Shown here piece after piece: positions 6,663 to 15,184 of a DNA stretch of 16,799 nt. Source of the DNA: Clostridia bacterium (lineage in GTDB: Bacteria > Bacillota > UBA994 > PWPR01); assembly GCA_003557085.1 (NCBI GenBank), contig PWPR01000059.1:1-16799 (forward strand), written 5' to 3'. A model generated the notes under the pieces. It was given only the letters and a program-made list of their open reading frames with translations, was not told the DNA's origin and ran no database searches. Position 1 is the first letter of the stretch, and each line of letters begins with the position of its first letter. A program made the position numbers and the translations under genes.

Positions 6663-8357
6663 TTATTTGAGACCATCAGCAACTCCACACCTTCGTGGGT
6701 CTACTGTAGTACAAAGTTTGCCATTTTCATTTAGATAGCATACTTGGAAAGAGCCCATATGCCAATCCCATTTTAGATTGCATCTAACATTAATCCCCAT
6801 TGAAAATAGTTTTTTAACTACTTCAGTTTCAATTCTATCCTCGATCACCATAGTATTGTCATCCATTAATGCATACATTCTTGGACTGCTCACAGCTTCA
6901 TAAGGCTCCATATTATAAAATAATAGATTACATAAGGCTTGAACCTGTGTATTAGGAGGAGATCCTGGTGTTCCTAGTTGCATAACTGGTTTACCATCTT
7001 TAAGAATCATGGTATGACCCATAATCAGCCTTTGTCTTGCATTTTCAACCAGTTTTACATCCATCATTCTAAAACTGTTTACAGAAGAGTGATTGCCAAT
7101 CATGACTACACCATCTACTACCATTCCTGGGATTCCACTTCCTTGAAGTGTGTTCATCATTTGCACCCAGTTTCCATTTTCATCAACAATGCTTAGCTCA
7201 CAGCTACCAGACTTCAAATGGTCTTCTACACTATTACTTTCAAAATTAATATCAGCCAGCCCTTTATCATTTGCAACACTTGCTTTATGAGTTAGCTTCA
7301 TATGATTAGTCAGATCAACTTTAGGTAGATAAGACTTAATTATATTAGCCCAGTATTGATGCACTTTTTCATCGGTGAATAAACTATGGTCTATGTCAGA
7401 GACTACAGTGTCATGGATGTATCCTGTTAGATGAATTCCTACTCTTAATGCATGTGCCATAAAGAATAGGTGTTCAGCACTGTAGGGTTCATACTTGTCT
7501 ATTTGCAACTTATCAAGTATTCCGAGTACTAATGCAATTTGCAACCCTTGTTGCTGTGGTGGAGCTAAGGCTACTATTTCGTAGTCTCTAAACTTAAATC
7601 TTACAGGATCAACCCAACGTGGTTCGTTAGCTTTCATGTCATCTAAAGTAATTTTCCAGTTTAGCTCATTTGCTTTTTTAACAAAGTTTTCAGCCCATTC
7701 GCCACTTATCATATAATCAGGGCCCTCTTTTGCTAATTTTTTTAATGTACTTGCCAACTTTGGTTTCTTAAAACGCTCCCCTATTCTAGCAAAATAATCT
7801 CCTTGATAAAAAAAGTCTCTTCCTTCTGGAAAGTAGGTAAGCAAATCTCCAGCAGCTATTGTGGCTTCTAACTCAAATTGGGAAACATGATTTCCTTCTT
7901 CAGCCCAATAAATGGCATCTTGGCAAAGATTTTCCCATGGCAAAGATCCAAACTTATCATGAATTGCTTTGAGGCCCTTCATAAAGCCAGGAATACAAGA
8001 ATTCACTTTACCAGCAGCATATCCAGATTTTTGTGGAGGAATAGGACTGTGAAGTGGTAAGTTGGGCGGGTAAGTAGCGGTACTGTCTAATTGGTAATAT
8101 TTATCTTCTTTTGCATTGTAGTGTAAAAATGTGATGGAACCTGCTAAGTTCGTCATATAAGGCTCAATGGTTCCCTGGATGAGACATCCTGTTATGGCTG
8201 CATCTATAGCATTACCGCCTTTTTTTAAGATATTTAATAAAGAGTAAGTAACTACGGCATTATCTGCACTGACAGCTGCCTTTACATCTTTAACAGTTTT
8301 CTTTGGTCCAGGTATCCACTTGGGGTCTGATAAATTAATTTCTCTTGGATTAATCAA
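6663..8357 (-). CDS. Gamma-glutamyltransferase-family protein with altered active site
   Basis: A 564-residue Ntn-hydrolase of the gamma-glutamyltranspeptidase family. It starts at TTG (8357-8355) with SD AAGGAGGAG at normal distance; there is no signal peptide, so it is likely cytoplasmic. Family blocks are GGNAIDAAI (47-55), the TNLAGSITF glycine block (69-77), IPGFMKGLKAIHDKFG (122-137), ELSIVDENGN (387-396) and GTPGSPPNT (462-470). In classical enzymes, autocleavage before the Thr of TTHxSVVD makes two subunits with that Thr as nucleophile. Here the matching stretch is SCELSIVD, so the nucleophile position is Ser385 (Cys386 beside it). The Arg that binds the substrate carboxylate (DFRE in E. 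coli) aligns with Thr93 in LDSTA. It may act on another substrate or be inactive; it should not be called ggt. Single gene with its own terminator. Confidence 0.85.
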   Translation of the reverse strand: MINPREINLSDPKWIPGPKKTVKDVKAAVSADNAVVTYSLLNILKKGGNAIDAAITGCLIQGTIEPYMTNLAGSITFLHYNAKEDKYYQLDSTATYPPNLPLHSPIPPQKSGYAAGKVNSCIPGFMKGLKAIHDKFGSLPWENLCQDAIYWAEEGNHVSQFELEATIAAGDLLTYFPEGRDFFYQGDYFARIGERFKKPKLASTLKKLAKEGPDYMISGEWAENFVKKANELNWKITLDDMKANEPRWVDPVRFKFRDYEIVALAPPQQQGLQIALVLGILDKLQIDKYEPYSAEHLFFMAHALRVGIHLTGYIHDTVVSDIDHSLFTDEKVHQYWANIIKSYLPKVDLTNHMKLTHKASVANDKGLADINFESNSVEDHLKSGSCELSIVDENGNWVQMMNTLQGSGIPGMVVDGVVMIGNHSSVNSFRMMDVKLVENARQRLIMGHTMILKDGKPVMQLGTPGSPPNTQVQALCNLLFYNMEPYEAVSSPRMYALMDDNTMVIEDRIETEVVKKLFSMGINVRCNLKWDWHMGSFQVCYLNENGKLCTTVDPRRCGVADGLK

Positions 8358-8430
8358 AATAACTCCTCCTTAGTATATTAGTGTATTTATATTTCTATAG
8401 ATTGATAGATAATCCTGCAATCTAAATACT

Positions 8431-8458
8431 TTGTTTTGTATTAATAACTAATTATGAT
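8431..8458 (+). promoter_or_regulatory. Candidate promoter of dusB
   Basis: TTGTTT (8431-8436), 16 bases, TATGAT (8453-8458), ending about 25 bases before the translation start. The -35 is a weak match and the -10 a good one. Confidence 0.45.
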
Positions 8459-8489
8459 ATTATATAGCTTGTAAAAAGGGGTGATTACA

Positions 8490-9470
8490 ATAAAAATTGG
8501 CAATTTATTTCTTCAGGATAATGTTTTCTTAGCACCGATGGCTGGTGTTACAGATAAAAGCTATAGAACGATAATAAAAAGCATTGGTTGTGGGATGATG
8601 TTTACTGAGATGGTTAGTGCTAAAGCATTAACCTATGGATATAAAAAAACGTATCAAATTATAGATTTTTTAGAGGCGCATCGACCCATAGGTGTTCAGT
8701 TATTTGGCAGTGAGCCTGAAACTATGGCTGAGGCTGCCGAGATATTGCAAGATAGATACTCACCTGAAGTGATTGATGTTAATATGGGATGCCCAGTTCC
8801 AAAAATTGTTTCTAATAATGAAGGCAGTGCTTTGATGCAAAATCCTATACTAGCTAAAAAGATAATCGAAAAAATGGTAGCCAAAGTAAATACCCCAGTT
8901 ACAGTAAAGATCAGAAAAGGTTTTAGTAAAGAAAGTAGTAATGCTGTAGAGTTTGCAAAGGTTTTACAGGATGCAGGAGCAAGTATGGTAGCTGTTCATG
9001 GGAGAACAAGAGATCAATTCTACCAAGGAAGTGCAGATTGGAATATTATCAAACAAGTTAAGCATCATCTTCAAATTCCTGTTGTAGGCAATGGAGACAT
9101 TTTTAGTGTCAAAGATGCTCAGAGAATGATTAATTTGACTGGTTGTGATGGAGTAATGGTCGCCCGAGGTGTACAAGGGAATCCTTTTCTCATAAATCAA
9201 ATATTACATTATTTGAAAACAGGAGAGCACTTAGGTGAGCCAAGCCTAGACGAAAAATTTGATGTAATGCTAAAGCACTTAAAGCAAGTCGTTAAAGATA
9301 AAGGAGAGTATATTGCAATTAGAGAAATGAGGAGTCATTTATCTTGGTATTTAAAAGGGTTACCTAACTCAGCTGCTATCCGAAATAAAGTATTTCATCA
9401 AACAAATGAAGAGGGTTTGAGAAGTGTTTTGACAAATTATTACACGAAGTTAAAAAAAGACAATTTTTAA
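8490..9470 (+). CDS. dusB: tRNA-dihydrouridine synthase B, probable ATA start
   Basis: An FMN enzyme that reduces uridine to dihydrouridine in tRNA with NADPH. Blocks seen: KIGNLFLQDNVFLAPMAGVT at the N-terminus (FMN-binding barrel start), VNMGCPVPK with the catalytic Cys, TVKIRKGF, VAVHGRTRDQFYQGSADW, VVGNGDIF and DGVMVARG (phosphate binding). Length is usual, about 326-329 residues. A GTG at 8481 is in frame, but it lies inside the SD-like run AAAGGGGTGATT, with no SD of its own in front. Counting from GGGG (8478-8481), the best-placed codon, 8 bases on, is ATA at 8490. Starting there gives M-K-I-G-N, the normal start of the family. I therefore place the start at 8490; if GTG is used, the gene begins at 8481 with three more residues. 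Followed by greA and lysS, a common Firmicutes order. Confidence 0.9.
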   Translation: MKIGNLFLQDNVFLAPMAGVTDKSYRTIIKSIGCGMMFTEMVSAKALTYGYKKTYQIIDFLEAHRPIGVQLFGSEPETMAEAAEILQDRYSPEVIDVNMGCPVPKIVSNNEGSALMQNPILAKKIIEKMVAKVNTPVTVKIRKGFSKESSNAVEFAKVLQDAGASMVAVHGRTRDQFYQGSADWNIIKQVKHHLQIPVVGNGDIFSVKDAQRMINLTGCDGVMVARGVQGNPFLINQILHYLKTGEHLGEPSLDEKFDVMLKHLKQVVKDKGEYIAIREMRSHLSWYLKGLPNSAAIRNKVFHQTNEEGLRSVLTNYYTKLKKDNF

Positions 9471-9539
9471 TTGCAAAATAAACATTTTTCAGTATAATAA
9501 AATACTACTAATAACTGTCCTTTGATATTGGATATTTCA

Positions 9540-9568
9540 TTGACTTCATAGACAAAGATAAGTATAAT
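9540..9568 (+). promoter_or_regulatory. Near-consensus sigma-A promoter for greA-lysS
   Basis: TTGACT (9540-9545), 17 bases, TATAAT (9563-9568), about 60 bases upstream of the greA ATG. A second possible promoter lies just after dusB: TTGCAA (9471-9476), 16 bases, TATAAT (9493-9498). greA and lysS can therefore be transcribed independently of dusB. Confidence 0.8.
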
Positions 9569-9629
9569 CCACTTGATATATCATAGGTACTGATGATTAT
9601 GAAAAATAAGATAATGGAGGGTGTGTTAA

Positions 9630-10100
9630 ATGAACACCAAAGAAATTTACTTAACCTTAGAAGGTAAAGAAGAGTTAGAAAAAGAGCTTAAATATTTAAA
9701 ACGTGATAAAAGAAAAGAAGTATCTGCTAGAATAAAAGAAGCTATTTCACTTGGAGACTTAAGTGAAAATTCTGAATATAATGAAGCAAAGAATGAGCAA
9801 GCTGCAGTTGAAAAACGAATTTCTGAAATAGAAGAATTATTAAACAACATGGTTTTGATAGAGTCATCAGGGAATATTGACATTGTATCTCTTGGTTCAA
9901 AAGTTGTATTAAAAGATGTAGAGTATGACGAAACTGTAGAGTATACATTGGTAGGTTCTGCAGAAGCTAATCCTAGAAAAGGAAGATTGTCAAACGAATC
10001 TCCAGTCGGAAGGAATGTCCTAGGGAAAACTAAAGGAGAAATAATTGAAGTACAAGTTCCTGCTGGAACAATTACTTACAAAATCGTAGAAATCAAATAA
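9630..10100 (+). CDS. greA: Transcription elongation factor GreA
   Basis: A 156-residue factor that enters the secondary channel of RNA polymerase and stimulates cleavage of backtracked transcripts. The N-terminal coiled coil (about 1-75) carries the tip motif SLGDLSENSEYNEAKNEQ, with the acidic residues Asp43 and Glu46 matching the catalytic pair of E. coli GreA. The C-terminal FKBP-like domain (about 80-156) includes GSKVVLKD, ANPRKGRLSNESPVGRNVLG and a final YKIVEIK. ATG start with SD GGAGGG. The gene lies between dusB and lysS; lysS begins 12 bases after its stop, so they are cotranscribed. Confidence 0.96.
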   Translation: MNTKEIYLTLEGKEELEKELKYLKRDKRKEVSARIKEAISLGDLSENSEYNEAKNEQAAVEKRISEIEELLNNMVLIESSGNIDIVSLGSKVVLKDVEYDETVEYTLVGSAEANPRKGRLSNESPVGRNVLGKTKGEIIEVQVPAGTITYKIVEIK

Positions 10101-10112
10101 GGGGGAAGCCCA

Positions 10113-11597
10113 GTGTCAGATGAAAGAGTTGTTGAACTTAATGAGTTAATGCAAAGTAGAAGAGATAATTTAGAAAAGCTTAAGTCACTAGGGTTTAACC
10201 CTTTTGGAGAAGAAAATGCTAGATTTAATGCCTCTAATAATGCAAAAGAGCTGTTAGATAATTTTGAACAGTATGAAGATAAAGAGGTATCACTAGCTGG
10301 AAGACTTATGACTATGAGAGGTCATGGAAAAGCTAGCTTTGCAAACATAAAAGATATTAGCGGCACAATTCAAATATATACACGTTTGGATGAAGTTGGT
10401 CCTGAGAGTTTTGAAATATATAAGCTTTTGGACATAGGTGACTTAATTGGAATTAAAGGTAGTGTCTTTAAGACAAGAAAAGGCGAGATTACTCTTAGAG
10501 TGAAGGAGTTTAAGTTATTAACAAAGTCTTTAAGACCTTTACCTGATAAGTATCATGGATTAAAAGATGTCGATACAAGATATAGAAAAAGATATGTTGA
10601 CCTGATTGTTAATGATGAGGTTATGGATACTTTTGTGAAGAGGTCTCAAATAATTCAGGAAATGAGAAACTACCTGAATGATAAAGGTTTTCTAGAAGTT
10701 GAAACTCCAGTGATGCACCCTTATGCAACAGGCGCTCCTTCAAGACCTTTTATAACACATCATAACACCTTAGATATGCAACTAGTGCTCAGAATAGAAA
10801 CAGAGTTATATTTAAAGCGATTAATAGTAGGTGGTATGGAGAAGGTCTATGAGATTGGAAGAATATTTAGAAATGAAGGACTATCTACAAGACATAATCC
10901 TGAGTTTACAAGTGTCGAACTATATTGGGCATATCATGACTACGATGACATTATGAAACTTGCAGAAGAACTTATTGCACATATAGCAAAGAAACTTAAT
11001 GGATCTACAGAGATACAGTGTGAAGGAAAGATCCTTGATTTTTCTACTCCTTGGGAAAGAATAACAATGCTAGATGCTGTTAAAAAATATGCTGGGGTTG
11101 ATTTTAATCAAATCAGTAGTGACCAAGAGGCTATGAAAGTAGCAAAGGAGCATCATTTACCAGTTGAAGATTTTATGACTTGGGGGCATATTCTAAATCT
11201 ATTCTTTGAAGAGAAATGTGAAGAACATTTAATACAGCCAGTGTTTGTATATAACTATCCAATAGAGGTTTCTCCGTTGGCTAAGAAGAAGAAAGATGAT
11301 CCTAGAATGACTGCCAGATTTGAATTGTTTGCTAATGGAAGAGAACTAGGAAATGCTTTTACTGAGTTAAACGACCCAGATGAGCAAAGGCGTAGGTTTG
11401 AAGATCAATTGGCAGAAAGAGAGCTTGAGGAGCGTATAGAAAAACACAAGCTAGATGAAGACTTTATTGAGGCACTTGAAATAGGGCTTCCACCAACTGG
11501 AGGAATTGGAATTGGCATTGATAGGCTTGTAATGCTATTAACTGATTCTCCATCAATTAGAGATGTAATCTTATTTCCTACTATGCGACCTAAATAA
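10113..11597 (+). CDS. lysS: Lysyl-tRNA synthetase, class II
   Basis: A 494-residue enzyme that charges tRNA-Lys with lysine. The N-terminal OB-fold anticodon-binding domain spans about 55-140 (VSLAGRLMTMRGHGKASFAN; IKGSVFKTRKGE). The class II core follows: motif 1 near ETPVMHPYATGA (197-208), motif 2 in EKVYEIGRIFRNEGLSTRHN (243-262) and motif 3 in GGIGIGIDRLVML (463-475). ANGRELGNAFTELNDP (407-422) is the bacterial lysine-site signature. It starts at GTG (10113) with SD GGGGGA 7 bases away. It directly follows greA. All catalytic motifs are intact and length is normal. Confidence 0.97.
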   Translation: MSDERVVELNELMQSRRDNLEKLKSLGFNPFGEENARFNASNNAKELLDNFEQYEDKEVSLAGRLMTMRGHGKASFANIKDISGTIQIYTRLDEVGPESFEIYKLLDIGDLIGIKGSVFKTRKGEITLRVKEFKLLTKSLRPLPDKYHGLKDVDTRYRKRYVDLIVNDEVMDTFVKRSQIIQEMRNYLNDKGFLEVETPVMHPYATGAPSRPFITHHNTLDMQLVLRIETELYLKRLIVGGMEKVYEIGRIFRNEGLSTRHNPEFTSVELYWAYHDYDDIMKLAEELIAHIAKKLNGSTEIQCEGKILDFSTPWERITMLDAVKKYAGVDFNQISSDQEAMKVAKEHHLPVEDFMTWGHILNLFFEEKCEEHLIQPVFVYNYPIEVSPLAKKKKDDPRMTARFELFANGRELGNAFTELNDPDEQRRRFEDQLAERELEERIEKHKLDEDFIEALEIGLPPTGGIGIGIDRLVMLLTDSPSIRDVILFPTMRPK

Positions 11598-11620
11598 AAA
11601 TTAAGAAAGGCTAAGATGAT

Positions 11621-12523
11621 ATGAATAAAAACAAAGCAGTCAAAATTATAGCTTTTATGTTTATCTTGGCTTTTGTGTTTTTAATAGGTGGCAATTTATA
11701 TATCAGAAGTCAAGAAAACAAAGCTATTCAAGCTCATAATCATGAGAATTATCAACAATCAATTGCATACTATGAGTCTATAATGAGATTCAAGGAGGAT
11801 CCCCAGTATATAGCAAACATTGCTTATAATCACTATTTACTAGGAAATTACACAGAAGCTAATAACATGATTAGCAAAGTTATTGATGAGATTGAGGACC
11901 GTCTTGAAGCTAGCTATCTATACGCATTGTCTTATAGAGCTTTGGGAGACAAGAACAAGGCAGTTGAAATATTAAACGACATTTTAATAGAAGATGCAAC
12001 TTATGCTAGGGGTTGGCAATTATTAGCTGAGATAGAGCTTGCAAGAGAAAACTATTATGAAGCAATAAATGCTTTTAGAAAAGTAGCTAATCTAAGACCT
12101 AATGCAGGAGAAATCTATTTAGCATTAGCCAGAGCTTACAAGTTAGATGGTCAAATAGAAGCAGAAATTGCGACTTATGAAGAGATGCTTATTAGGGGTG
12201 CGACTGTTTTTGGAAAGACAAAAGAAGAGTCAATGTATATTGCAGAATATAACTTAGGAGTTAGCTTATTTAAGCTTGGAGAAATTGCGGATGCAAGGGA
12301 TGTTTTTTTGTCTGCCTCACAGAAAATATCAGCTAATGCTGACACCTGGTATTATTTAGCTTCTTGTGCTGCATTGCTTGATATTGAAGGACAGATGTAC
12401 TATGCTTTGCAAAAAGCGATAGATTTAGACAGTGAGTATTTAGAATTAGTAGTAAAAGATAGTGATTTCAGTAGGTTTTTTAATACTAAAAGATTTGATG
12501 AGTTCATTAGTAAATACAAATAA
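11621..12523 (+). CDS. Membrane-anchored TPR protein
   Basis: A 300-residue protein with one N-terminal membrane helix (about 7-28, preceded by Lys residues, so the C-terminal part probably faces outside). Tetratricopeptide repeats follow from about residue 33 to 270, with repeat cores such as NIAYNHYLLGNYTEANNMI, GWQLLAEIELARENYYEAIN, IYLALARAYKLDG and YNLGVSLFKLGEIADARDVF. TPR proteins are scaffolds for protein contacts. The gene is 23 bases after lysS and shares its direction, so it is probably the last gene of that operon, ending at a strong terminator. No partner or process can be named from sequence. Confidence 0.85.
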   Translation: MNKNKAVKIIAFMFILAFVFLIGGNLYIRSQENKAIQAHNHENYQQSIAYYESIMRFKEDPQYIANIAYNHYLLGNYTEANNMISKVIDEIEDRLEASYLYALSYRALGDKNKAVEILNDILIEDATYARGWQLLAEIELARENYYEAINAFRKVANLRPNAGEIYLALARAYKLDGQIEAEIATYEEMLIRGATVFGKTKEESMYIAEYNLGVSLFKLGEIADARDVFLSASQKISANADTWYYLASCAALLDIEGQMYYALQKAIDLDSEYLELVVKDSDFSRFFNTKRFDEFISKYK

Positions 12524-12551
12524 GGTGCTAGTTTCCTAGCACCTTATTTTT
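12518..12551. terminator. Bidirectional terminator overlapping a stop codon
   Basis: A 14-bp perfect stem (12518-12531 with 12536-12549) around the loop TTTC, with A and T runs on either side. It contains the stop codon of the TPR gene (12521-12523) and abuts the stop of the converging RNase J gene (12552-12550). Confidence 0.92.
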
Positions 12552-14205
12552 ACACTTCCATTATTATTGGTAAAATCATAGGTCTACGACCAGTTTCTTC
12601 ATAGAGATAATCTTGCAAAACTTGACGCATTTTGTTCTTAAGTGGAGCCCAACCTGTTTTTCCTGTTCTTAATAACTCCTCGATAGCTTCGGTAACTAAA
12701 GAAATAGCTTCTTCGATCAGCTCTTCTGATTCTTTAACAAACACAAATCCTCTAGTTATTATTGTAGGGCCTGCCAAAATTGCTTTTTTATCTGCACTGA
12801 TGACCACTATACTTGTCAATACTCCGTATTGAGCAAGCATATGCCTGTCTCTTAATACTATTCTTCCAACATCTCCAATGCCTCGTCCGTCAATTAAGAC
12901 TTTGCCTGCTTCTACTGTGTCTGCTATTGCTGCAGAATCATCATTAAGTTCTAGGACATCACCATTCTCTAGTAAGAATACGTTATCTTTTTCATATCCT
13001 AAAGATATAGCTAGTTCTCTACAAGCATGTTTATGCTGATACTCACCATGGAAAGGTACTATATACTTAGGTTTAACTAAATGAAATAACATTTTAAGTT
13101 CTTCAGCGCTTGCATGCCCTGATACATGCACTTTAGCATTCTTTGAGGTAATAACAGTAGCTCCTGTTTTTGTTAAAGCATTAACAACTCTATTGACAAG
13201 CTTCTCATTGCCTGGAATTGGATTAGAGGACATTATTACAGTGTCAAAATTATTTAAAGTAATCTGGTAATGCTTATTAAAAGCCATTCTAGTCAATGCA
13301 GCAAGTGGTTCACCTTGGCTGCCAGTGCAAAGAATTAAGAGCTTTTCTGGTGGATAATTATCTATCTCATTAATGTCTATCAATGTATTTGGTGGCATAT
13401 CTAAATACCCTAACTCAGTAGAAATACCTACATTATTAATCATGCTTCTCCCAATAACAGCCACTTTTCTATTGTGCTTATGAGCTAGTGCAAAAGCTTG
13501 TTGTATTCTATGGACATTAGAAGCAAAAGTTGCCATTAAAATACGATTAGGGTTGTTTCTTAATACACTATCTAGAGTTTCACCTACTTCTCTCTCAGAA
13601 GGAGTATAACCATCTTTTCCTGCGTTTGTAGAGTCACACATTAAGGCCAGCACACCATTATCTCCATATTCAGCAAACTTATGATAATCTGTCACTTTTT
13701 TATCAACTGGTGTTTGATCAAATTTAAAGTCGCCTGAGTGTATTATAACGCCAGCAGGAGTGGTAATAGCTAATGCTGCACCATCGGGTATACTATGATT
13801 AACTCTAATAAATTCAACTTTGAAAGGACCTTCAGTTATTCGATCACCAATGTGGACCTTTCTAAACTTTTCATCGCTTAATTTAAAATCCTCAAGTTTA
13901 GGTCTAACAAATCCTAGAGTTAGGGTAGTTCCATAAACAGGAACATCAATCTCTTGCAAGAAATAGGGGAGAGATCCGATGTGGTCTTCATGGCCGTGTG
14001 TTAGAAAAACAGCTCTAACTTTCTCTTTGTTTTCAAATAAAAAGCTCATATCAGGAATTACATAATCTATTCCCAACATCTCATCATCTGGAAACATTAC
14101 TCCAGAATCGATGACTATCATCTCGTCTTTATAGCGAAGAACATACATATTCTTCCCTATCTCGTTAACCCCGCCTAATGGAATTATTTGAACATTTTTT
14201 TCCAC
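12550..14205 (-). CDS. rnj: Ribonuclease J
   Basis: A 551-residue metallo-beta-lactamase/beta-CASP ribonuclease with 5'-3' exo- and endonuclease activity in mRNA decay and rRNA maturation. The metal motif is HGHEDH (70-75). His137 (VNHSIP), Asp159 (SGDFKFD) and His386 (PFHGEY) complete the zinc site. The beta-CASP part includes MATFASNVHRIQQA (about 224-237) and VSGHASAEEL (361-370). The C-terminal domain is present, so the protein is complete. GTG start (14205-14203) with SD AAAGGAGAA, GGAG 7 bases away. There is only one copy here, so J1 or J2 cannot be decided. It is a monocistronic gene with a hairpin in its leader, and converges on the lysS operon. Confidence 0.95.
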   Translation of the reverse strand: MEKNVQIIPLGGVNEIGKNMYVLRYKDEMIVIDSGVMFPDDEMLGIDYVIPDMSFLFENKEKVRAVFLTHGHEDHIGSLPYFLQEIDVPVYGTTLTLGFVRPKLEDFKLSDEKFRKVHIGDRITEGPFKVEFIRVNHSIPDGAALAITTPAGVIIHSGDFKFDQTPVDKKVTDYHKFAEYGDNGVLALMCDSTNAGKDGYTPSEREVGETLDSVLRNNPNRILMATFASNVHRIQQAFALAHKHNRKVAVIGRSMINNVGISTELGYLDMPPNTLIDINEIDNYPPEKLLILCTGSQGEPLAALTRMAFNKHYQITLNNFDTVIMSSNPIPGNEKLVNRVVNALTKTGATVITSKNAKVHVSGHASAEELKMLFHLVKPKYIVPFHGEYQHKHACRELAISLGYEKDNVFLLENGDVLELNDDSAAIADTVEAGKVLIDGRGIGDVGRIVLRDRHMLAQYGVLTSIVVISADKKAILAGPTIITRGFVFVKESEELIEEAISLVTEAIEELLRTGKTGWAPLKNKMRQVLQDYLYEETGRRPMILPIIMEV

Positions 14206-14241
14206 AAAAATTCTCCTTTATATATATTTGTACACGAAAAT

Positions 14242-14260
14242 CCGGTAAGTATTTTACCGG
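14242..14260 (-). promoter_or_regulatory. Hairpin in the RNase J mRNA leader
   Basis: CCGGTAA/TTACCGG, a perfect 7-bp stem with a 5-base loop, lies between the promoter and the SD. On the minus strand it is followed by ATTTTCG, a weak terminator-like tail. It could protect the 5' end, regulate decay of the RNase J mRNA, or attenuate transcription. Confidence 0.55.
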
Positions 14261-14297
14261 TTAATAAAGTATTAGTCCGAACTCAAAATCTAATGTC

Positions 14298-14326
14298 AGT
14301 ATATCATAGGAGAAAACTTTAGCCAA
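14298..14326 (-). promoter_or_regulatory. Promoter of the RNase J gene
   Basis: On the minus strand, TTGGCT (14326-14321), 17 bases, TATACT (14303-14298). This gives a leader of roughly 85 bases containing the hairpin at 14242-14260. Confidence 0.6.
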
Positions 14327-14390
14327 ACAATTAAAAGGAGTTTAATATTTATTATAGAATATACTAATAGCAAAATTAGGAGAGATAAAA

Positions 14391-15110
14391 ATGCACTTAA
14401 AACACATGACAATGAGTCAGTTTAATAATATGGAAAATATTAATGGAGTAATCATTCCTATTGGTTCAACAGAAGCCCATGGTCCGCACTGCCCTTATGG
14501 AACAGACTTCCTTATTCCCGAAGAAATATCGAATAGGTTAGCTTCTTTAAGAAGTGATTTGCTGATAGCGCCAACAATAAATTATGGAGCATCATGGAAT
14601 TTAGGATTTTTTCCTGGCACAATAAATATCAGTAGTGAAACTCTAACTAAGTATTTAGTAGAAATTGGTAGTGGGTTCCTTAAGTGGTCAATTGATAATA
14701 TAGTAATTATGAATGGACATGGTGGTAATAACCCTGCAATAAGAATTGCAGCACAGCACCTTGCAGATAAAGGTGCTAAAGTTTTAGTTATAGACTGGTG
14801 GCTTGATTATCAAGAAGAAATATTAGAAATATGTACAACAAAAGGACACGCAGGAGAAGATGAAACATCGGTTATGCTTGCTATTGATGATACTTTAGTT
14901 GACATGAGCTTGTCCTTAAGCAACCCTAATATACCTATTGGGAAGGTCTATACTTCTAAAATATCTAATAAAGTATTAGAAAACGCAATGACTGGTGATG
15001 CTACAAAAGCTACTAGAGAAAAAGGTGAAAAAGTACTAAGTCTAGTAGTTGCTAAGATAGGGGAGCTATTAGATAAGTATTTCGCTGGTATATATACAGA
15101 AAAGAAGTAA
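14391..15110 (+). CDS. Creatininase-family amidohydrolase
   Basis: A 239-residue metal-dependent amidohydrolase of the creatininase superfamily, which opens cyclic amides or cleaves formamide bonds. Metal-ligand motifs are intact: IPIGSTEAHGPH (23-33; Glu28, His30), Asp39 in YGTDF, MNGHGGN with His110, and HAGEDETS with Glu156. WNLGFFPGTINIS (69-81) is the family's substrate loop. Relatives include creatininase, FAPy deformylases and MftE; the exact substrate is not readable, and no mycofactocin or creatine genes stand nearby. ATG start with SD AGGAGAG (14378-14384). It is a single gene between RNase J and ftsE. Confidence 0.88.
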   Translation: MHLKHMTMSQFNNMENINGVIIPIGSTEAHGPHCPYGTDFLIPEEISNRLASLRSDLLIAPTINYGASWNLGFFPGTINISSETLTKYLVEIGSGFLKWSIDNIVIMNGHGGNNPAIRIAAQHLADKGAKVLVIDWWLDYQEEILEICTTKGHAGEDETSVMLAIDDTLVDMSLSLSNPNIPIGKVYTSKISNKVLENAMTGDATKATREKGEKVLSLVVAKIGELLDKYFAGIYTEKK

Positions 15111-15150
15111 AGATTGGAACAAAGCATGTTTAAATTTATTCTAATAAATA

Positions 15151-15172
15151 ATTGTTAAAATTTGATAACAAT
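15151..15172. promoter_or_regulatory. Inverted repeat upstream of ftsE
   Basis: ATTGTTA (15151-15157) and TAACAAT (15166-15172) form a perfect 7+7 inverted repeat with an 8-base spacer. It is AT-only except for one G/C pair per arm, so it is better seen as a protein-binding site than a terminator. No known regulator is assigned. Confidence 0.4.
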
Positions 15173-15184
15173 ACATGTTTTATA

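Noticed and set aside
6978..7196. A plus-strand 72-codon ORF inside the gamma-glutamyltransferase-family gene
   Set aside because: Antisense to conserved Ntn-hydrolase blocks, with no SD.
8394..8411. Repeated ATAGATTGATAGAT-like sequence between the divergent GGT-family and dusB genes
   Set aside because: Short, AT-rich and imperfect; no promoter or operator geometry that I could defend.
9647..9948. Two overlapping minus-strand ORFs inside greA
   Set aside because: Shadows of the conserved GreA coiled-coil codons; no SD and no family match.
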